Below, one piece after another: positions 1-9,267 of a DNA stretch of 64,000 nt. Each line of letters opens with the position of its first letter. The stretch's first letter is position 1. The translations under genes were made by a program, and so were the position numbers. Origin of the DNA: Trueperella abortisuis (lineage in GTDB: Bacteria > Actinomycetota > Actinomycetes > Actinomycetales > Actinomycetaceae); assembly GCF_030811095.1 (NCBI RefSeq), contig NZ_JAUSQL010000001.1, positions 1,612,001 to 1,676,000 on the forward strand, read 5' to 3'. Under the pieces are notes generated by a model. It saw only the letters and a list, made by a program, of their open reading frames with translations, made no database searches and had not been told where the DNA came from.

Positions 1-236
1 TTGTCCGCGAACTGTTGATCGGCCGAGGCCACAACGATTGCTGGCACCTGGGAAGAATCCGTAAACTCTTCAGCTTTCTTAGCGGCCTTAGTCGATTCGG
101 AGCTAGCCGGGAGAAAAGTGGATCTGTCGTTAGAGCTCACTTCGGATATCGTGCCGAAGGTGGGCCCACCCAATCCACTGGCCACGAGCCATATGCCGAT
201 GCAAGCCAGGGCGATCAGGATTCTGATTGTCTTCAT
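1..236 (-). CDS. MMPL/RND-family membrane exporter, N-terminal part (runs off the left edge)
   Basis: Only the first 78 or so codons are present. Reading leftward from the ATG at 236 gives one hydrophobic segment (about residues 4-24), then a polar stretch with LPASSESTKAAK and, further on, PAIVVASAD. This arrangement is typical of the start of actinobacterial and bacillar MMPL (YdfJ-like) transporters, where helix 1 is followed by the conserved FLPASAES region of the first extracellular porter loop. Such proteins export lipids or drugs across the cytoplasmic membrane using proton motive force. The gene is divergent from a MarR regulator and shares its palindromic intergenic region, so MarR repression is likely. 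The substrate cannot be told. The rest of the gene lies outside the window. Confidence 0.75.
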   Translation of the reverse strand, partial: MKTIRILIALACIGIWLVASGLGGPTFGTISEVSSNDRSTFLPASSESTKAAKKAEEFTDSSQVPAIVVASADQQFAD

Positions 237-250
237 GGAACCAACATAAC

Positions 251-300
251 AGATACTTAGATAGTCAAACTATTTTACAATCTAACTACTGTTAGTATCT
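251..300. promoter_or_regulatory. Divergent promoter region with probable MarR operators
   Basis: The 69 bp between the exporter and marR holds two perfect inverted repeats: ATAGT-CAA-ACTAT (261-273) and CTAAC-TACT-GTTAG (282-295). An outer pair, AGATACT (251-257) and AGTATCT (294-300), flanks them. The stretch is AT-rich in GC-rich surroundings. MarR dimers bind such palindromes between divergent genes. Binding here could repress both directions; this is inferred from position and symmetry. Confidence 0.6.
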
Positions 301-305
301 TTGAT

Positions 306-782
306 ATGCAGAAGATCTCGCCCCATCAGGAAACGAAATATGTGGTGGTCGATGCCCTACGAAGATTCAGCGAAATTGCCGAGCAGGCGATTGACATAGG
401 AGCGGCGGGGAAGCATATCCATAGAACCGACATGCGAACACTGTCAATACTTCAACGAAACTTCGCCAACGGTAAGGATGTGACCACGTCGTCGATAGCC
501 AGGGCGCTGGGAATATCGGCGCCTTCAGCCACGTCACTCGTAGACAGGTTGGAGTCCAGGGGCCACGCTCAAAGAATGCGCTCCACGATAGATAGGCGAA
601 TTGTCAACGTCTTACCGACCGCCACCGCCCTTCAAGAAGCCAGAGACATTTTCTTGCCAATATCACAGGCCATTCTCGAATCTCTCGATGGTTTTTCAGA
701 ACAAGAACTGACAGTTGCGAGTGAAGTCCTTTCAAGCGCGGCTAAGGCTCTAGAAAAACACATCGACGCACAGCGAGAATGA
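306..782 (+). CDS. MarR-family transcriptional regulator
   Basis: A 158-residue protein of normal MarR length. Residues about 41-105 form the winged helix: the recognition helix region contains SIARALGISAPSATSLVDRLE, read in two parts (SIARALGIS, then APSATSLVDRLE), followed by a wing with the family-typical D-R-R (96-98). N- and C-terminal helices fit the MarR dimer interface. It is divergent from an MMPL exporter, a common pairing in which the regulator represses its exporter until a phenolic or drug-like ligand binds. The palindromes just upstream are probable operators, implying autoregulation. The ligand is unknown. Confidence 0.88.
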   Translation: MQKISPHQETKYVVVDALRRFSEIAEQAIDIGAAGKHIHRTDMRTLSILQRNFANGKDVTTSSIARALGISAPSATSLVDRLESRGHAQRMRSTIDRRIVNVLPTATALQEARDIFLPISQAILESLDGFSEQELTVASEVLSSAAKALEKHIDAQRE

Positions 783-1051
783 TCCAACGCCGCCCACTGT
801 CGCAAGACGCCAGCATGAGCGTTATCAGGCAAAGTGACGCCCGCGGTAAGGCATTGGTGAGGAGGCACTTAATCGATAAGTCACCACAATCGAGTGGCAA
901 CCGCTGTTGCCGTACTCCCCTGGAGATGGGATTCTGCGGCCGGATAGACTCATGCTGGCGGAAGCTCGCTATGCGCAAGTTCACGACCATCAAGACCGAA
1001 GAATGACCGACGGGCTGGGTTCTGAGAGCGCGCAGTTTCTAGGATACTTCC

Positions 1052-3079
1052 ATGAGCGCAGATAAGAACACGGCAGAAGACCAAGGGGCGCAGTTCAACG
1101 AGGCGGCCAACGAAAGATTGGCGGCCGCACGCCAATCGGGTGTGGCCGTCACCCTTCGAATTGTGGCTTCCGCGGGCGTATCCTTCGTCCTGCTCAGCGG
1201 AGTGTATGCGGCCCTGGCGCGCAGTTTCGGGCGCAGCCAGGAATGGGCGGATAACTTCCTCAAGCTGTTCGATCCTCTTGGCCAGCCTTTTGACCCCCGC
1301 TGGTTGCCTCTCGCAGAGATGGACGGCACCACGCCGGTGCTGCACCGCGCTCTCGCCGTCATGATCAGCCTGGGTATCGCCGTCGCCGTCGCCATGCGCT
1401 CCCTGAACGACGCCCTCAGCAAATCTGTTGACGCGGCCGATCCGGCTGGCAACAAAACCGCCATCTCGTGGGTGGCCATCCGCCAGATGCACCTCTTCGC
1501 CTATTACATTGCCGGCATGTTTCTGTATTGCGCAATTATCGGCGCCGTCGCCGGCGATCCGATCAGCGCCATCCTCGCCGCCCTCGCCTGCTGGTTCTTT
1601 CGGATCGAAATCCAGCGAACGGACCTGACCGTTCAGCTCTCGAAGGTACCCCGCATCCAGATCACGCGCGCCGAATACGAACACCTGCGTCGTTCCATTG
1701 AATACGAACTCCACCCGCCCGCCCGCGCCGAGTATTTCTACACGGCGGGAGCCGCACTCCTTGTCCTGGGGGCGGCCATGATCGCCAGCCATTTCGGGGC
1801 CAATATTGGTGGCGCAGTTGGATCGGAGGGCGCCGTCGATGCCCTCAGCAGCTGGGGCTATAGCTTCGGGATTCTCCTGGCGATCATGGCCGTCTTTGTT
1901 CTCGTGTGTATGGTATGCGCGAGCCTGATCGCGGAGGTCATCCGCACCGTCAGGCGCGGCGACAAGCTGGGCGAACAAACCAGCAGCATCGCCATCAGCC
2001 TCACGCTCACGATCGTCGGGGCCCTGGCCTGCGGCTATATCGCTGAGACCCTCACCTTCACTCCCCTGACCGGAACTGCTACGCCGAACCCAACGATCCA
2101 GCAGGGCTGGCTCAACAACACGTGGGGAATCGCGCTCAGCTCAATACTCGGCTTCGCGGTCATCTGCTCGTTCGTCAAGGGCCTGCGCGGGCGTGGTCCG
2201 ATGCGTGGCTACCTTGGCCGCACGTATGCTCGCGCCGCCGCCAACCCGATTCTCCGCCTGCGTTCAACCTCTCCGCACAACGCGCTTGCCGCTGGCGGCT
2301 CGCTCGCCCGTCGTCGTCGCAACACGACACCGCCTCAGCAAGCCGACGTGTTAGCGAAAGACACGCGATTACGGTCAGCCGTGCTCGTTCCCTGCGGTCT
2401 GCCTCGGCGAGTCCTGTATAGCCTTCTGGCCGTCGCCTGCGTGGGATTCTTCCTGTGGGAGGGGCCAGGCTTCCTTCGCACGTCCGAATCCGCGTGGGCG
2501 CTGCATTCGGCTGGTCAACTCTTCGCGGCGCTCGTCGTGGCCGCGCTCGGCTATGCCGCTTTCGCCTTTGTGACCGTTCAAGGAGTGCGCCTCAACGACT
2601 CGGCATTTAACGTGCGGCACCTGTGCGTCATTTTCTTGTTCGAATGTATCGCCCTCGCGAAAGTGCTCACGACGTCGTACAACCCGTCGCATCCGGCGCT
2701 CGCGGTCACCTGGGTAGCGTTTCGTCTTTTGGCGGTCCTCGGAAGCGCGATCCTGGTTACACTGGCACTTCTGCGCCCGCTAGAACCCACCACAGTGGAA
2801 CCCGGCGACGGCCGTATCGAAGAGTGCGAACAAGCGTCGTCGTCACGGCTGGCGCCGGGCTTTGTGGTGTTATTCAAGCTTGATCGCTTCTTCGCCAGGA
2901 TGAGCTTGAATATCGACGAACAAAGGTGGGCCCTGTGGAATGAAGTTACCGCCGGCCCACACGGCGAACGATATGTGGCGGTCAATAGCTATGAAGGTGC
3001 GCTTGCGGCGCTTTTCGATACCTGCGCTTTCACCCCAGACCAGCAAGTAATACCAACGGAGGACAAAGCAGAGCACTAA
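1052..3079 (+). CDS. Large polytopic membrane protein of unknown function
   Basis: A 675-residue protein that I do not recognise. It has several hydrophobic helices in two blocks: roughly residues 25-60, 95-120, 150-185, 230-300 and 315-370, then a basic and Ala/Arg-rich linker around 385-450, and a second block from about 455 to 590. A short soluble tail follows. The start has AGGA about seven bases before ATG. No P-loop, protease or transporter signature is visible. Membrane location is secure; role, topology and partners are not. It stands alone between the MarR gene and a long non-coding stretch. Confidence 0.7.
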   Translation: MSADKNTAEDQGAQFNEAANERLAAARQSGVAVTLRIVASAGVSFVLLSGVYAALARSFGRSQEWADNFLKLFDPLGQPFDPRWLPLAEMDGTTPVLHRALAVMISLGIAVAVAMRSLNDALSKSVDAADPAGNKTAISWVAIRQMHLFAYYIAGMFLYCAIIGAVAGDPISAILAALACWFFRIEIQRTDLTVQLSKVPRIQITRAEYEHLRRSIEYELHPPARAEYFYTAGAALLVLGAAMIASHFGANIGGAVGSEGAVDALSSWGYSFGILLAIMAVFVLVCMVCASLIAEVIRTVRRGDKLGEQTSSIAISLTLTIVGALACGYIAETLTFTPLTGTATPNPTIQQGWLNNTWGIALSSILGFAVICSFVKGLRGRGPMRGYLGRTYARAAANPILRLRSTSPHNALAAGGSLARRRRNTTPPQQADVLAKDTRLRSAVLVPCGLPRRVLYSLLAVACVGFFLWEGPGFLRTSESAWALHSAGQLFAALVVAALGYAAFAFVTVQGVRLNDSAFNVRHLCVIFLFECIALAKVLTTSYNPSHPALAVTWVAFRLLAVLGSAILVTLALLRPLEPTTVEPGDGRIEECEQASSSRLAPGFVVLFKLDRFFARMSLNIDEQRWALWNEVTAGPHGERYVAVNSYEGALAALFDTCAFTPDQQVIPTEDKAEH

Positions 3080-3761
3080 GTGTTTCCCGCCGCTGCACGG
3101 GCAGCCGGGCCCTGCGGGAGGACCCGGGGGCTCGGTCTGGTTGTTCAGGGCGATACAGACTGTGGGGAGCTGAACTGCCCCGCACACCTCAACCCGACAG
3201 ACACGGTTTGGCCCGGCGCTAGTTACTATTCGTAGGTAGTTCGCTACCGCGCACTGAGGTTCTGATGCTGGGCTGAGGTCAGCTCAGCAACCAGGTGTTG
3301 AAGGAGTATCTAGGGCCGTTCACTGGGTGGCGGCTCCTCCTTGAGTTTCCGTGGACGATGCGCGCGCTCGGCGTCGTATGCGATAACAAGGAGCGGGTAG
3401 CTGGGGCGCTTTTAGTGACGACACGCTACACCGCCTCAATGCCAGGATCGGCTAGCATCTTGCGCATATGAACACGCTGTTGACTAGCTAGTGATTCTAC
3501 TCAGATTGGCCAGGCCGCCGAAAGCAAACGCGCCACTCGTGGGGACGGCGCAGCCGCACCTCGCCCGTGTCCTTAGCCCACTTCTTCTCCAGCAAAGGCT
3601 CCCCGCGGGCTGAACCGATACGGTGGACTGCGGAGTCTGATATCGGTCTGGCCCGCGAGGAGTCCTGCCACTGAGTCTTGGCCGACGGCCTCCGGTGACC
3701 TTTACAAGGGTTTCCACGGCGCTAGCGCCGGGATAATCCCGTACCGGCGCCAGGATTCCGG
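3080..3761. other. Long intergenic stretch, no supported gene
   Basis: About 680 bp separate the membrane protein from the MFS gene. The minus strand has a stop-free stretch of about 75 codons near 3489-3720 with protein-like composition (LLEKKWAKDTGEVRLRR) but no plausible start or ribosome site, so it may be the remains of a lost gene. A perfect 14-bp palindrome, CGGCGCTAGCGCCG, lies at 3717-3730, just past the stop of the leftward MFS gene, and could terminate its operon, though no T-run follows. Confidence 0.4.
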
Positions 3762-5204
3762 TTAGGCGTGGGTCGAGGCCGTGTCGCTTACGTCGTCGGG
3801 CCGCGGAATGAGTGTGGAGAAGGCGAGCGAGCACAGCACAAGGAACGCCCCGCCCGCGATTGCCCACCGGTAACCGGCGAGCACCCCCGCGCTCTGGCCA
3901 ACGAAGGTGTTGATGGCGTAAAGGATCGCGAAACTCAATCCGGCACCCAGATTGAAAGCGCCGGAGTTCATGCCCGGAAGGTACCCCTGGTTATCGGCCG
4001 GGCTGAGCACCACGCCCAAACCGTTGAGCATGATGTTGACCATGCCCGCATAGGCAATACCCACTGCGATGCAGATGAGTAGCAACAGCAGGCGCGACGG
4101 CCGGTCGGCAACGAAAACGGTAAAGAGGAGCAGTGCGCTGGTGAGAATCAAGCCGGCCTGCAGGACCCGCTTGAATCCAAAACGGGAAGCGAGTTGCCCA
4201 CTCACGGGGCCCATGAGCAGACCCGCAATCGCATACGGCGAGAGCGTCCAGAATGATACCTCGGCGGCGCTGATACCCGGGCCCACGCCACCGTCCTGCG
4301 CCAGACTCGGCACGAGGCCGTTCATCACGGCGAATACGCCGGTCATGGTCAGCAGAGTGGTGCCGAGGAGCGCCCAGGTGCGGCGTTGCTTCAAATACGT
4401 GGTGGTGACCAGCGGGTGCGCCACCCTGTTTTCGACACTCCAGAAGACTGCGAAGGCAACAATTGCCACCACGATCAGGCCCGCAAACACCAGCCAGTTC
4501 GCTTCTGCCAGCTTGCCAGCCTCGTTGAAGGCGAAGTATAGCGCGCCCAGCACAACAACCAGTGGGAACGTACCCTTCCAATCCATGGGCACTCGTTCGT
4601 CGCCGCGCGATTCCACAGTGCCGAAGCTAATGGCGACGACGGCGATCACGCACACCACGGCCATCGTGAAGAATACGGACTGGAAGCCACAATGCTCTGC
4701 AAGCCAGCCACCGGCCATCGCATCCACGCCCGCGATCCCGCCGTTGACCGCGGTCAGAACGGCCATCAGTTTGGCATATTGGCGGTTATCAGGAACCTGG
4801 ACGTGCAGCATAATCAGTGCCATGGGAACGATCGGCCCGGCCACGCCTTGTACGACGCGACCGACCGCCAGCATGGTTACCCCGCCCACATAGGCGGAAA
4901 GGCCAGAAATGATGCAGCCGATCGCGGTGATCGTGAGCATCCACAGCATGATGCGGCGCCGGCCAATCAGATCACCCCAGCGGGGAAGGAATAGGGAGAA
5001 CAGGGCGGCAGCGGCGAAGAATGCCGTCTGGGTGAGCCCGATTTGGCTCGCATCGACTCCGAGCTGATGTTCCATGGTCACCAGCGCGGGAGAAAGCATG
5101 GAGGCATTGAGCTGGAAGGCGAAGATCGCGCAGATGAGCGCAGTCATGAGAACCGGGACGCTTGGGAGGCTATTCTCGGCCCTTCTGGAAGTTGAGGTAT
5201 TCAT
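3762..5204 (-). CDS. MFS transporter, probable pseudouridine (nucleoside) permease
   Basis: A 480-residue major facilitator with multiple predicted helices. The classic loop 2-3 motif is present as RWGDLIGRRR (about residues 75-84). GAGGAG lies seven bases before the ATG. It is the last gene of an operon after psuG and psuK, 85 bp behind psuK. The two enzymes handle pseudouridine and its phosphate, so this protein most likely imports pseudouridine. That is an inference from context; the family itself (DHA2/EmrB-like in appearance) also contains drug exporters. Confidence 0.75.
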   Translation of the reverse strand: MNTSTSRRAENSLPSVPVLMTALICAIFAFQLNASMLSPALVTMEHQLGVDASQIGLTQTAFFAAAALFSLFLPRWGDLIGRRRIMLWMLTITAIGCIISGLSAYVGGVTMLAVGRVVQGVAGPIVPMALIMLHVQVPDNRQYAKLMAVLTAVNGGIAGVDAMAGGWLAEHCGFQSVFFTMAVVCVIAVVAISFGTVESRGDERVPMDWKGTFPLVVVLGALYFAFNEAGKLAEANWLVFAGLIVVAIVAFAVFWSVENRVAHPLVTTTYLKQRRTWALLGTTLLTMTGVFAVMNGLVPSLAQDGGVGPGISAAEVSFWTLSPYAIAGLLMGPVSGQLASRFGFKRVLQAGLILTSALLLFTVFVADRPSRLLLLLICIAVGIAYAGMVNIMLNGLGVVLSPADNQGYLPGMNSGAFNLGAGLSFAILYAINTFVGQSAGVLAGYRWAIAGGAFLVLCSLAFSTLIPRPDDVSDTASTHA

Positions 5205-5289
5205 TGGATGCTCCTCGTTGAGCTAGCTGGAATATACGGGGGCGGGCGGGCCCATCGGTGTGTGGTCCCGCCCGCCGACATCTGTGTTC

Positions 5290-6189
5290 TTAGTTGTCTT
5301 CTGTGAGTTCGCCCTCGCGGGGCTCGGTTGCCCCCGGCGAATAGAGCACTCGGCGGGCGAGTGCGTGGCCGTCTTCGGTAGCCCGCACCACATCGCGGTG
5401 ACGCAAGTATGAGGCAAGGAATCCGGCGTTGAACGCGTCGCCAGCTCCCGTCATATCGCGCGGATTCTTTACAGGACGTACCGGCACGACGGCGTGCAGC
5501 TTGCCCTCGGTAAACACCTTCGTGGCGTCCTTGCCGGCCCGGGCGAGGAGTGTCGTGCCCGGCAAATCAGCAAGGAAGTCTCCCGGTTCGTCGCCGTTGG
5601 CCAGATCCATGTATTTTGTTTCGTCTTCATTGGCGGAAACGAAATCGGGGCGCAGCTCGCGCATGAGATCTTTGAACCTGTCGATACCAAAGAAATCGAT
5701 CATGCCCGTGGAAGAAACGTCAAAGGAGAGCATTTTGCCTTGGGCTTTGACAGTCTGTGCCGCTTCAATCACCGACGCGGCGGTGGGGTCGCCCTGCAAG
5801 GAGTAGCCGGTAATATGCAGTAATTCGATCCCGTCGAGCCATTGCGGGTCAATTGAACGCAACTGGCCAGATGCTCCACGGGACGGGAACATGTTCCTCT
5901 CGCCTTGGTCGTTGATGAGCACCACGATCATTCCGGTGGAATCAGCTACCTGGCAGCGCACGTCCACGTCATGGCTTTCCATTTCCCGCGTGAGCGTGAC
6001 CCCTGCCAGATCGTCACCGACGCAACCAATGAATCGGGTGGGATAGCGCGTGCCCGCGAAGGCGGCCACATTCGCGGCCGACCCTCCGCGAGTCATGGTG
6101 ATCTCGGACCGAGTGTCAGTAGCCGGACGAACCGGCTCCTGTAACCAGACCACCACATCCTGAACAATATCTCCTATAACACCTAACAT
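5290..6189 (-). CDS. psuK: PfkB-family sugar kinase, probable pseudouridine kinase
   Basis: A 299-residue ribokinase-fold enzyme. The N-terminal GGSAANVA (about 36-43) and the C-terminal GAGDAFNAGF (248-257), with the catalytic-base aspartate at 251, are the two PfkB signatures. In this context it would phosphorylate pseudouridine to pseudouridine 5'-phosphate using ATP in the cytoplasm. It starts 15 bp after psuG ends, and together they form the two-step pseudouridine breakdown pathway first defined in E. coli. The specific substrate is inferred from that pairing; the kinase family alone would not decide it. Confidence 0.85.
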   Translation of the reverse strand: MLGVIGDIVQDVVVWLQEPVRPATDTRSEITMTRGGSAANVAAFAGTRYPTRFIGCVGDDLAGVTLTREMESHDVDVRCQVADSTGMIVVLINDQGERNMFPSRGASGQLRSIDPQWLDGIELLHITGYSLQGDPTAASVIEAAQTVKAQGKMLSFDVSSTGMIDFFGIDRFKDLMRELRPDFVSANEDETKYMDLANGDEPGDFLADLPGTTLLARAGKDATKVFTEGKLHAVVPVRPVKNPRDMTGAGDAFNAGFLASYLRHRDVVRATEDGHALARRVLYSPGATEPREGELTEDN

Positions 6190-6204
6190 GACACATCAGT
6201 CTTC

Positions 6205-7110
6205 TTAGGAGACAAGGGCGGTTGCGATCTTGGCGGCCAGGCGGGCGTTGTTAAAGTACAGGGCCACGTTGGCATCCAAGCTGGCGTCCTTCGTCTCCTG
6301 CCGGATGAACTCGAGCAGGAACGGCGTCACCGCCTGACCCTCCACCTTCTGATCTTCGAGAGCCTGCCAGGCCTTCTCGATCACAACGTCCAAGCCCTTC
6401 GGATCGAGCTGCTCATCTTCGGGGACCGGGTTGCCCACGCAGATGGCCTCCGAAAGGCCCATATCACGCATGACGTTGTAGATAGTGGCGACCTCTTCGG
6501 GAGAGTCCACGCGGTTGCCCAGTTTGAATCCGGAATCGGTGACATAGAAGCCCGGGTAGTTATTCGTCTGGTAGCCGACGACCGGAACCGAAAGGGTTTC
6601 GAAGCGTTCCAGCGTGGCGTGAATGTCCAAGACGGCCTTGGCTCCCGAGCTGACGAGCACGATCGGATACTTGGCAAGCGCGACCAGATCGGCGGACTCG
6701 TCAAAGTTCTCTGAAGCGCCGTGGTGTACGCCGCCAAGGCCGCCGGTAGCAAAGACCTTAATGCCGGCCTTGTAGGCCAGGAACGTGGTGGCCGCAATGG
6801 TGGTACCACCGTTCTTCTTCGATACCGCGCCAAGAGCGAGGTCTCGAATGGAAGCCTTGAAGACGTCGTCGTCCTCACTCAGTTCCTTGATCTGTTCCGG
6901 GCTCAGACCCACCGTGGGGACGCCCTTGTAGACGCCGATGGTGGCCGGGATGGCGCCGAGCGCGCGAATCGCTTCTTCGCCTTGAATCGCCACTTCGTAG
7001 TTACGGGGGCGGGGCAGGCCGTGGGTGAAAATGGTCGATTCGAGGGCGACGACCGGCTTGCCGGCGGCTAGCGCTTCAACGATGGAGTCAGCAACTTTGA
7101 TGGAGGCCAT
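6205..7110 (-). CDS. psuG: Pseudouridine-5'-phosphate glycosidase
   Basis: A 301-residue enzyme when started at the ATG at 7110 (MASIKVADS), which has AAAGGAAAG upstream; a longer frame exists but lacks a ribosome site. Family-conserved blocks are visible: ALESTIFTHGLPRP near residue 22, GATIGVYKG-type sequence near 66 (here ATIGVYKGVPTVGL), FATGGLGGVHHGA, and LDIHATLERFETL. The enzyme splits the C-C glycosidic bond of pseudouridine 5'-phosphate into uracil and ribose 5-phosphate using a lysine and a metal. First gene of the psuG-psuK-permease operon, divergent from a LysR regulator. Confidence 0.93.
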   Translation of the reverse strand: MASIKVADSIVEALAAGKPVVALESTIFTHGLPRPRNYEVAIQGEEAIRALGAIPATIGVYKGVPTVGLSPEQIKELSEDDDVFKASIRDLALGAVSKKNGGTTIAATTFLAYKAGIKVFATGGLGGVHHGASENFDESADLVALAKYPIVLVSSGAKAVLDIHATLERFETLSVPVVGYQTNNYPGFYVTDSGFKLGNRVDSPEEVATIYNVMRDMGLSEAICVGNPVPEDEQLDPKGLDVVIEKAWQALEDQKVEGQAVTPFLLEFIRQETKDASLDANVALYFNNARLAAKIATALVS

Positions 7111-7213
7111 GTTCTTTCCTTTACATGATTGGAGGGATCTCTTACTTCCCATCTAATGAGAGAATTGATGCTGGAACCAGACCGATTTGGCTATTTTCTG
7201 ATAGGAAAGCCTT

Positions 7214-8143
7214 ATGAAGTACACGCTGAATCAACTCCGCACCTTCACGGTTCTTGCCCAAACCCAGCACTTCGGTAAGGCCGCAGATATCTTGGGCGTA
7301 TCGCAACCAACTGTCAGCAACGACGTCCGCAATTTGGAGCGGGCACTCGGCGTGGTTCTTTTCGAGCGTTCCCGCGCAGGATCGAGACTCACTGCCGCCG
7401 GAAAAGCCCTGCTAGACCAGGCCGAATTAGTCCTCCGCGAAGCCGAAAAACTGGCGGATCTGGCCAGCTCACAAGTGGCGGCTGAAACGGTCCGGTTCGG
7501 AGTTTCTCCCAGCATGGTCAACCGGTTAGCGCCCGCGGTGCTAGCCGCCCTCGATCGCGACGCAAGAACCGGCGGTCCTTCAGTCTCCGTGGAACTACGG
7601 GAAGTGGAGACCGGCGGATTGGAGAAACTCCTGATGCGGGACGAAGCGGATGTGGTAGTCGGACACTTCGTGGAAGCCCCGCCTGGAGCCCGCGTCGCAA
7701 CGATTGGTCACGACGCCATTTGGGTCGTTTCCGCGCAGGGACGATACCGCACCGATACTCCGGTAGAAATAGCAAGCTTGCGCGATCGGAAACTATTGAT
7801 CTGGCCGCGGGAGAACAGCCCGCGCTACTACGACTATTTGGTTGGTCTATTGCACGGTTCCGGAATCGATCCGGAAGTCTCACACGCCGGCCTACGAGTC
7901 TCAGGGGCCTATTCTTACCTGCTCACTACCGGTGAAGCCTATGCTTTGGTTCCCGAGGACTACGCTTTGGAGATCCCACAAAGCCTTTCGGCGGGTCCGA
8001 TCTCCCCGATCGCCCAGATCCCACTCCACGTGGCCTGGCATCAACCGGCCTCACCCGGCGTCGAATATCTCCTCCACATGATCGTAAAAGTGCGCAAGAA
8101 CCAGACCCGGAAGAAACACACTCGGAAAAGACGCCCCCGGTAG
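7214..8143 (+). CDS. LysR-family regulator, probable control of the pseudouridine operon
   Basis: A 309-residue LTTR. Residues 1-60 carry the winged helix (FTVLAQTQHFGKAADILGVS then QPTVSNDVRNLE), followed by the linker helix and a periplasmic-binding-like effector domain from about residue 90. The tail is strongly basic (RKNQTRKKHTRKRR), which is unusual for the family. It is divergent from psuG with about 100 bp between them, the standard LysR arrangement. A weak CTAT-N6-ATAG symmetry at 7191-7204 overlaps its own ribosome site; I could not assign a clear T-N11-A box. The effector is probably a pathway intermediate. Confidence 0.85.
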   Translation: MKYTLNQLRTFTVLAQTQHFGKAADILGVSQPTVSNDVRNLERALGVVLFERSRAGSRLTAAGKALLDQAELVLREAEKLADLASSQVAAETVRFGVSPSMVNRLAPAVLAALDRDARTGGPSVSVELREVETGGLEKLLMRDEADVVVGHFVEAPPGARVATIGHDAIWVVSAQGRYRTDTPVEIASLRDRKLLIWPRENSPRYYDYLVGLLHGSGIDPEVSHAGLRVSGAYSYLLTTGEAYALVPEDYALEIPQSLSAGPISPIAQIPLHVAWHQPASPGVEYLLHMIVKVRKNQTRKKHTRKRRPR

Positions 8144-8375
8144 GGTGAGCAATCGCGAGGAAGCCACCCGGCTATAGGCCGGCTCCACAAAGGATCACGA
8201 GAGAGCGGCCGGTGCGCAAACTGCTAGGCGCCGCGCGATCTGTTCTCGGGCCGCGGGCGACACGAACGAGTCCCAGAGCTCCCCGAAAAGAGGGCCCCAC
8301 GATGAGGGAACCGCCGGGACCGGGCAGGCGCCTGCTGACGCGGCGAGTGTTCTCCCCGACCGCGATTGTGCCAAG

Positions 8376-8411
8376 CGGGCCGGGCTACCACATCCGTGAT
8401 AGCCCGGCCCG
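8376..8411 (-). terminator. Strong GC hairpin between converging genes
   Basis: Perfect 12-bp inverted repeat CGGGCCGGGCTA / TAGCCCGGCCCG with a 12-nt loop. It sits 13 bp past the stop of the leftward surface-protein remnant and downstream of lysR, so it can end transcription from either side. There is no long T-run, as is usual in high-GC actinobacteria. Confidence 0.7.
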
Positions 8412-8423
8412 ACTCGAATTCTT

Positions 8424-9150
8424 CTAGCTGTTCTTTCTGCGACGATCGGTCAACGCCGCGCCCACAGCAACAAGGGACAGGCCCGCGAGCGCCAACGGGG
8501 CGACCGCCGCGCCCGTGTTGGCCAGCGTCCCAGACTTGTTGTTCTTGTCAGGCTTGGAGACCTGCGCGGGCTGCTTGCCGTGAGGGGCCTTGTTGGCGGG
8601 CTTGTCACTAGCCGTGCCAGGTTGACCGTCGGCCCCCTGGTCGCCGGCGCCCGGCTTCTCGCCCTGGCCGTTCGGATCCTCACCTTCGGTCTTGGCCTTG
8701 TACGCAGCGAGCGCGTCCTGCGCCTTGAGCAGCGCCGCACGAGCCGCCTGCACCGCGGCCGCCGCTTGCTCGTATGCCTTCGCCGGCGCCATCAACGGAT
8801 CGCGCTCATCCATGGCCTGCGCAAGCGCCGCCTCGGCCTTAGCAAGGCTCGTGTTATGTTCCTCGACAGCCTTGGCGGCGCTGGTGGCCGCAGTAGCGGC
8901 GTCGTCGGCTGCTTGCTGCTTCTTGGCGACATCGGCCTTCAGCGCCGCAGTCTCCTCCGATTTGGCCGCGGCGCCCTCCACTGCCGTGTCGTAGGCCTTC
9001 TGCGCCGCGTCGCGCTCTTCGGTTGCCGTCTTGACGGCATCTTTCTGCGTCTCGACGCCGTTTTCCGCCTTCTCGAGGGCCGCATCGGCGAGTGCCTTCG
9101 ACTGCTTTGCGGCCTCGAGTTCCGCCTTCGCCGAGTAGGCGCCGGCCCGC
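8424..9150 (-). pseudogene. 5'-truncated cell-wall-anchored coiled-coil surface protein (LAxTG sorting signal)
   Basis: The readable part is an Ala/Glu/Lys-rich coiled coil of about 150 residues, then a Gly/Pro/Asp spacer (DPNGQGEKPGAGDQGADG), then LANTG, a hydrophobic segment and the charged tail RRRKNS. This is a complete C-terminal sorting signal for a class E-like housekeeping sortase, which accepts LAxTG in high-GC Gram-positives. There is no signal peptide: upstream of about 9150 the frame turns into Trp/Arg-rich sequence unlike a protein start and meets the divergent MFS gene. I read it as the 3' remnant of a larger adhesin. The left break is approximate. Confidence 0.7.
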
Positions 9151-9267
9151 CCCCTGCCTGCGCGCAGCCAATCCGGATCCCAGATACGCCACACGACCGG
9201 ACGCAGCCACCGGACGCAGCCATACCATCGGCAACTATCATTGTGCTTTGTGAATGAACAGACCCCT

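Noticed and set aside
779..1006. 75-codon plus frame after marR
   Set aside because: No ribosome site, Cys/Arg-rich and without any motif; the next real gene starts at 1052.
950..1978. 342-codon minus-strand frame opposite the large membrane protein gene
   Set aside because: Asp/Gly/His/Arg-rich composition typical of an antisense shadow in GC-rich DNA; the plus strand encodes a clear membrane protein.
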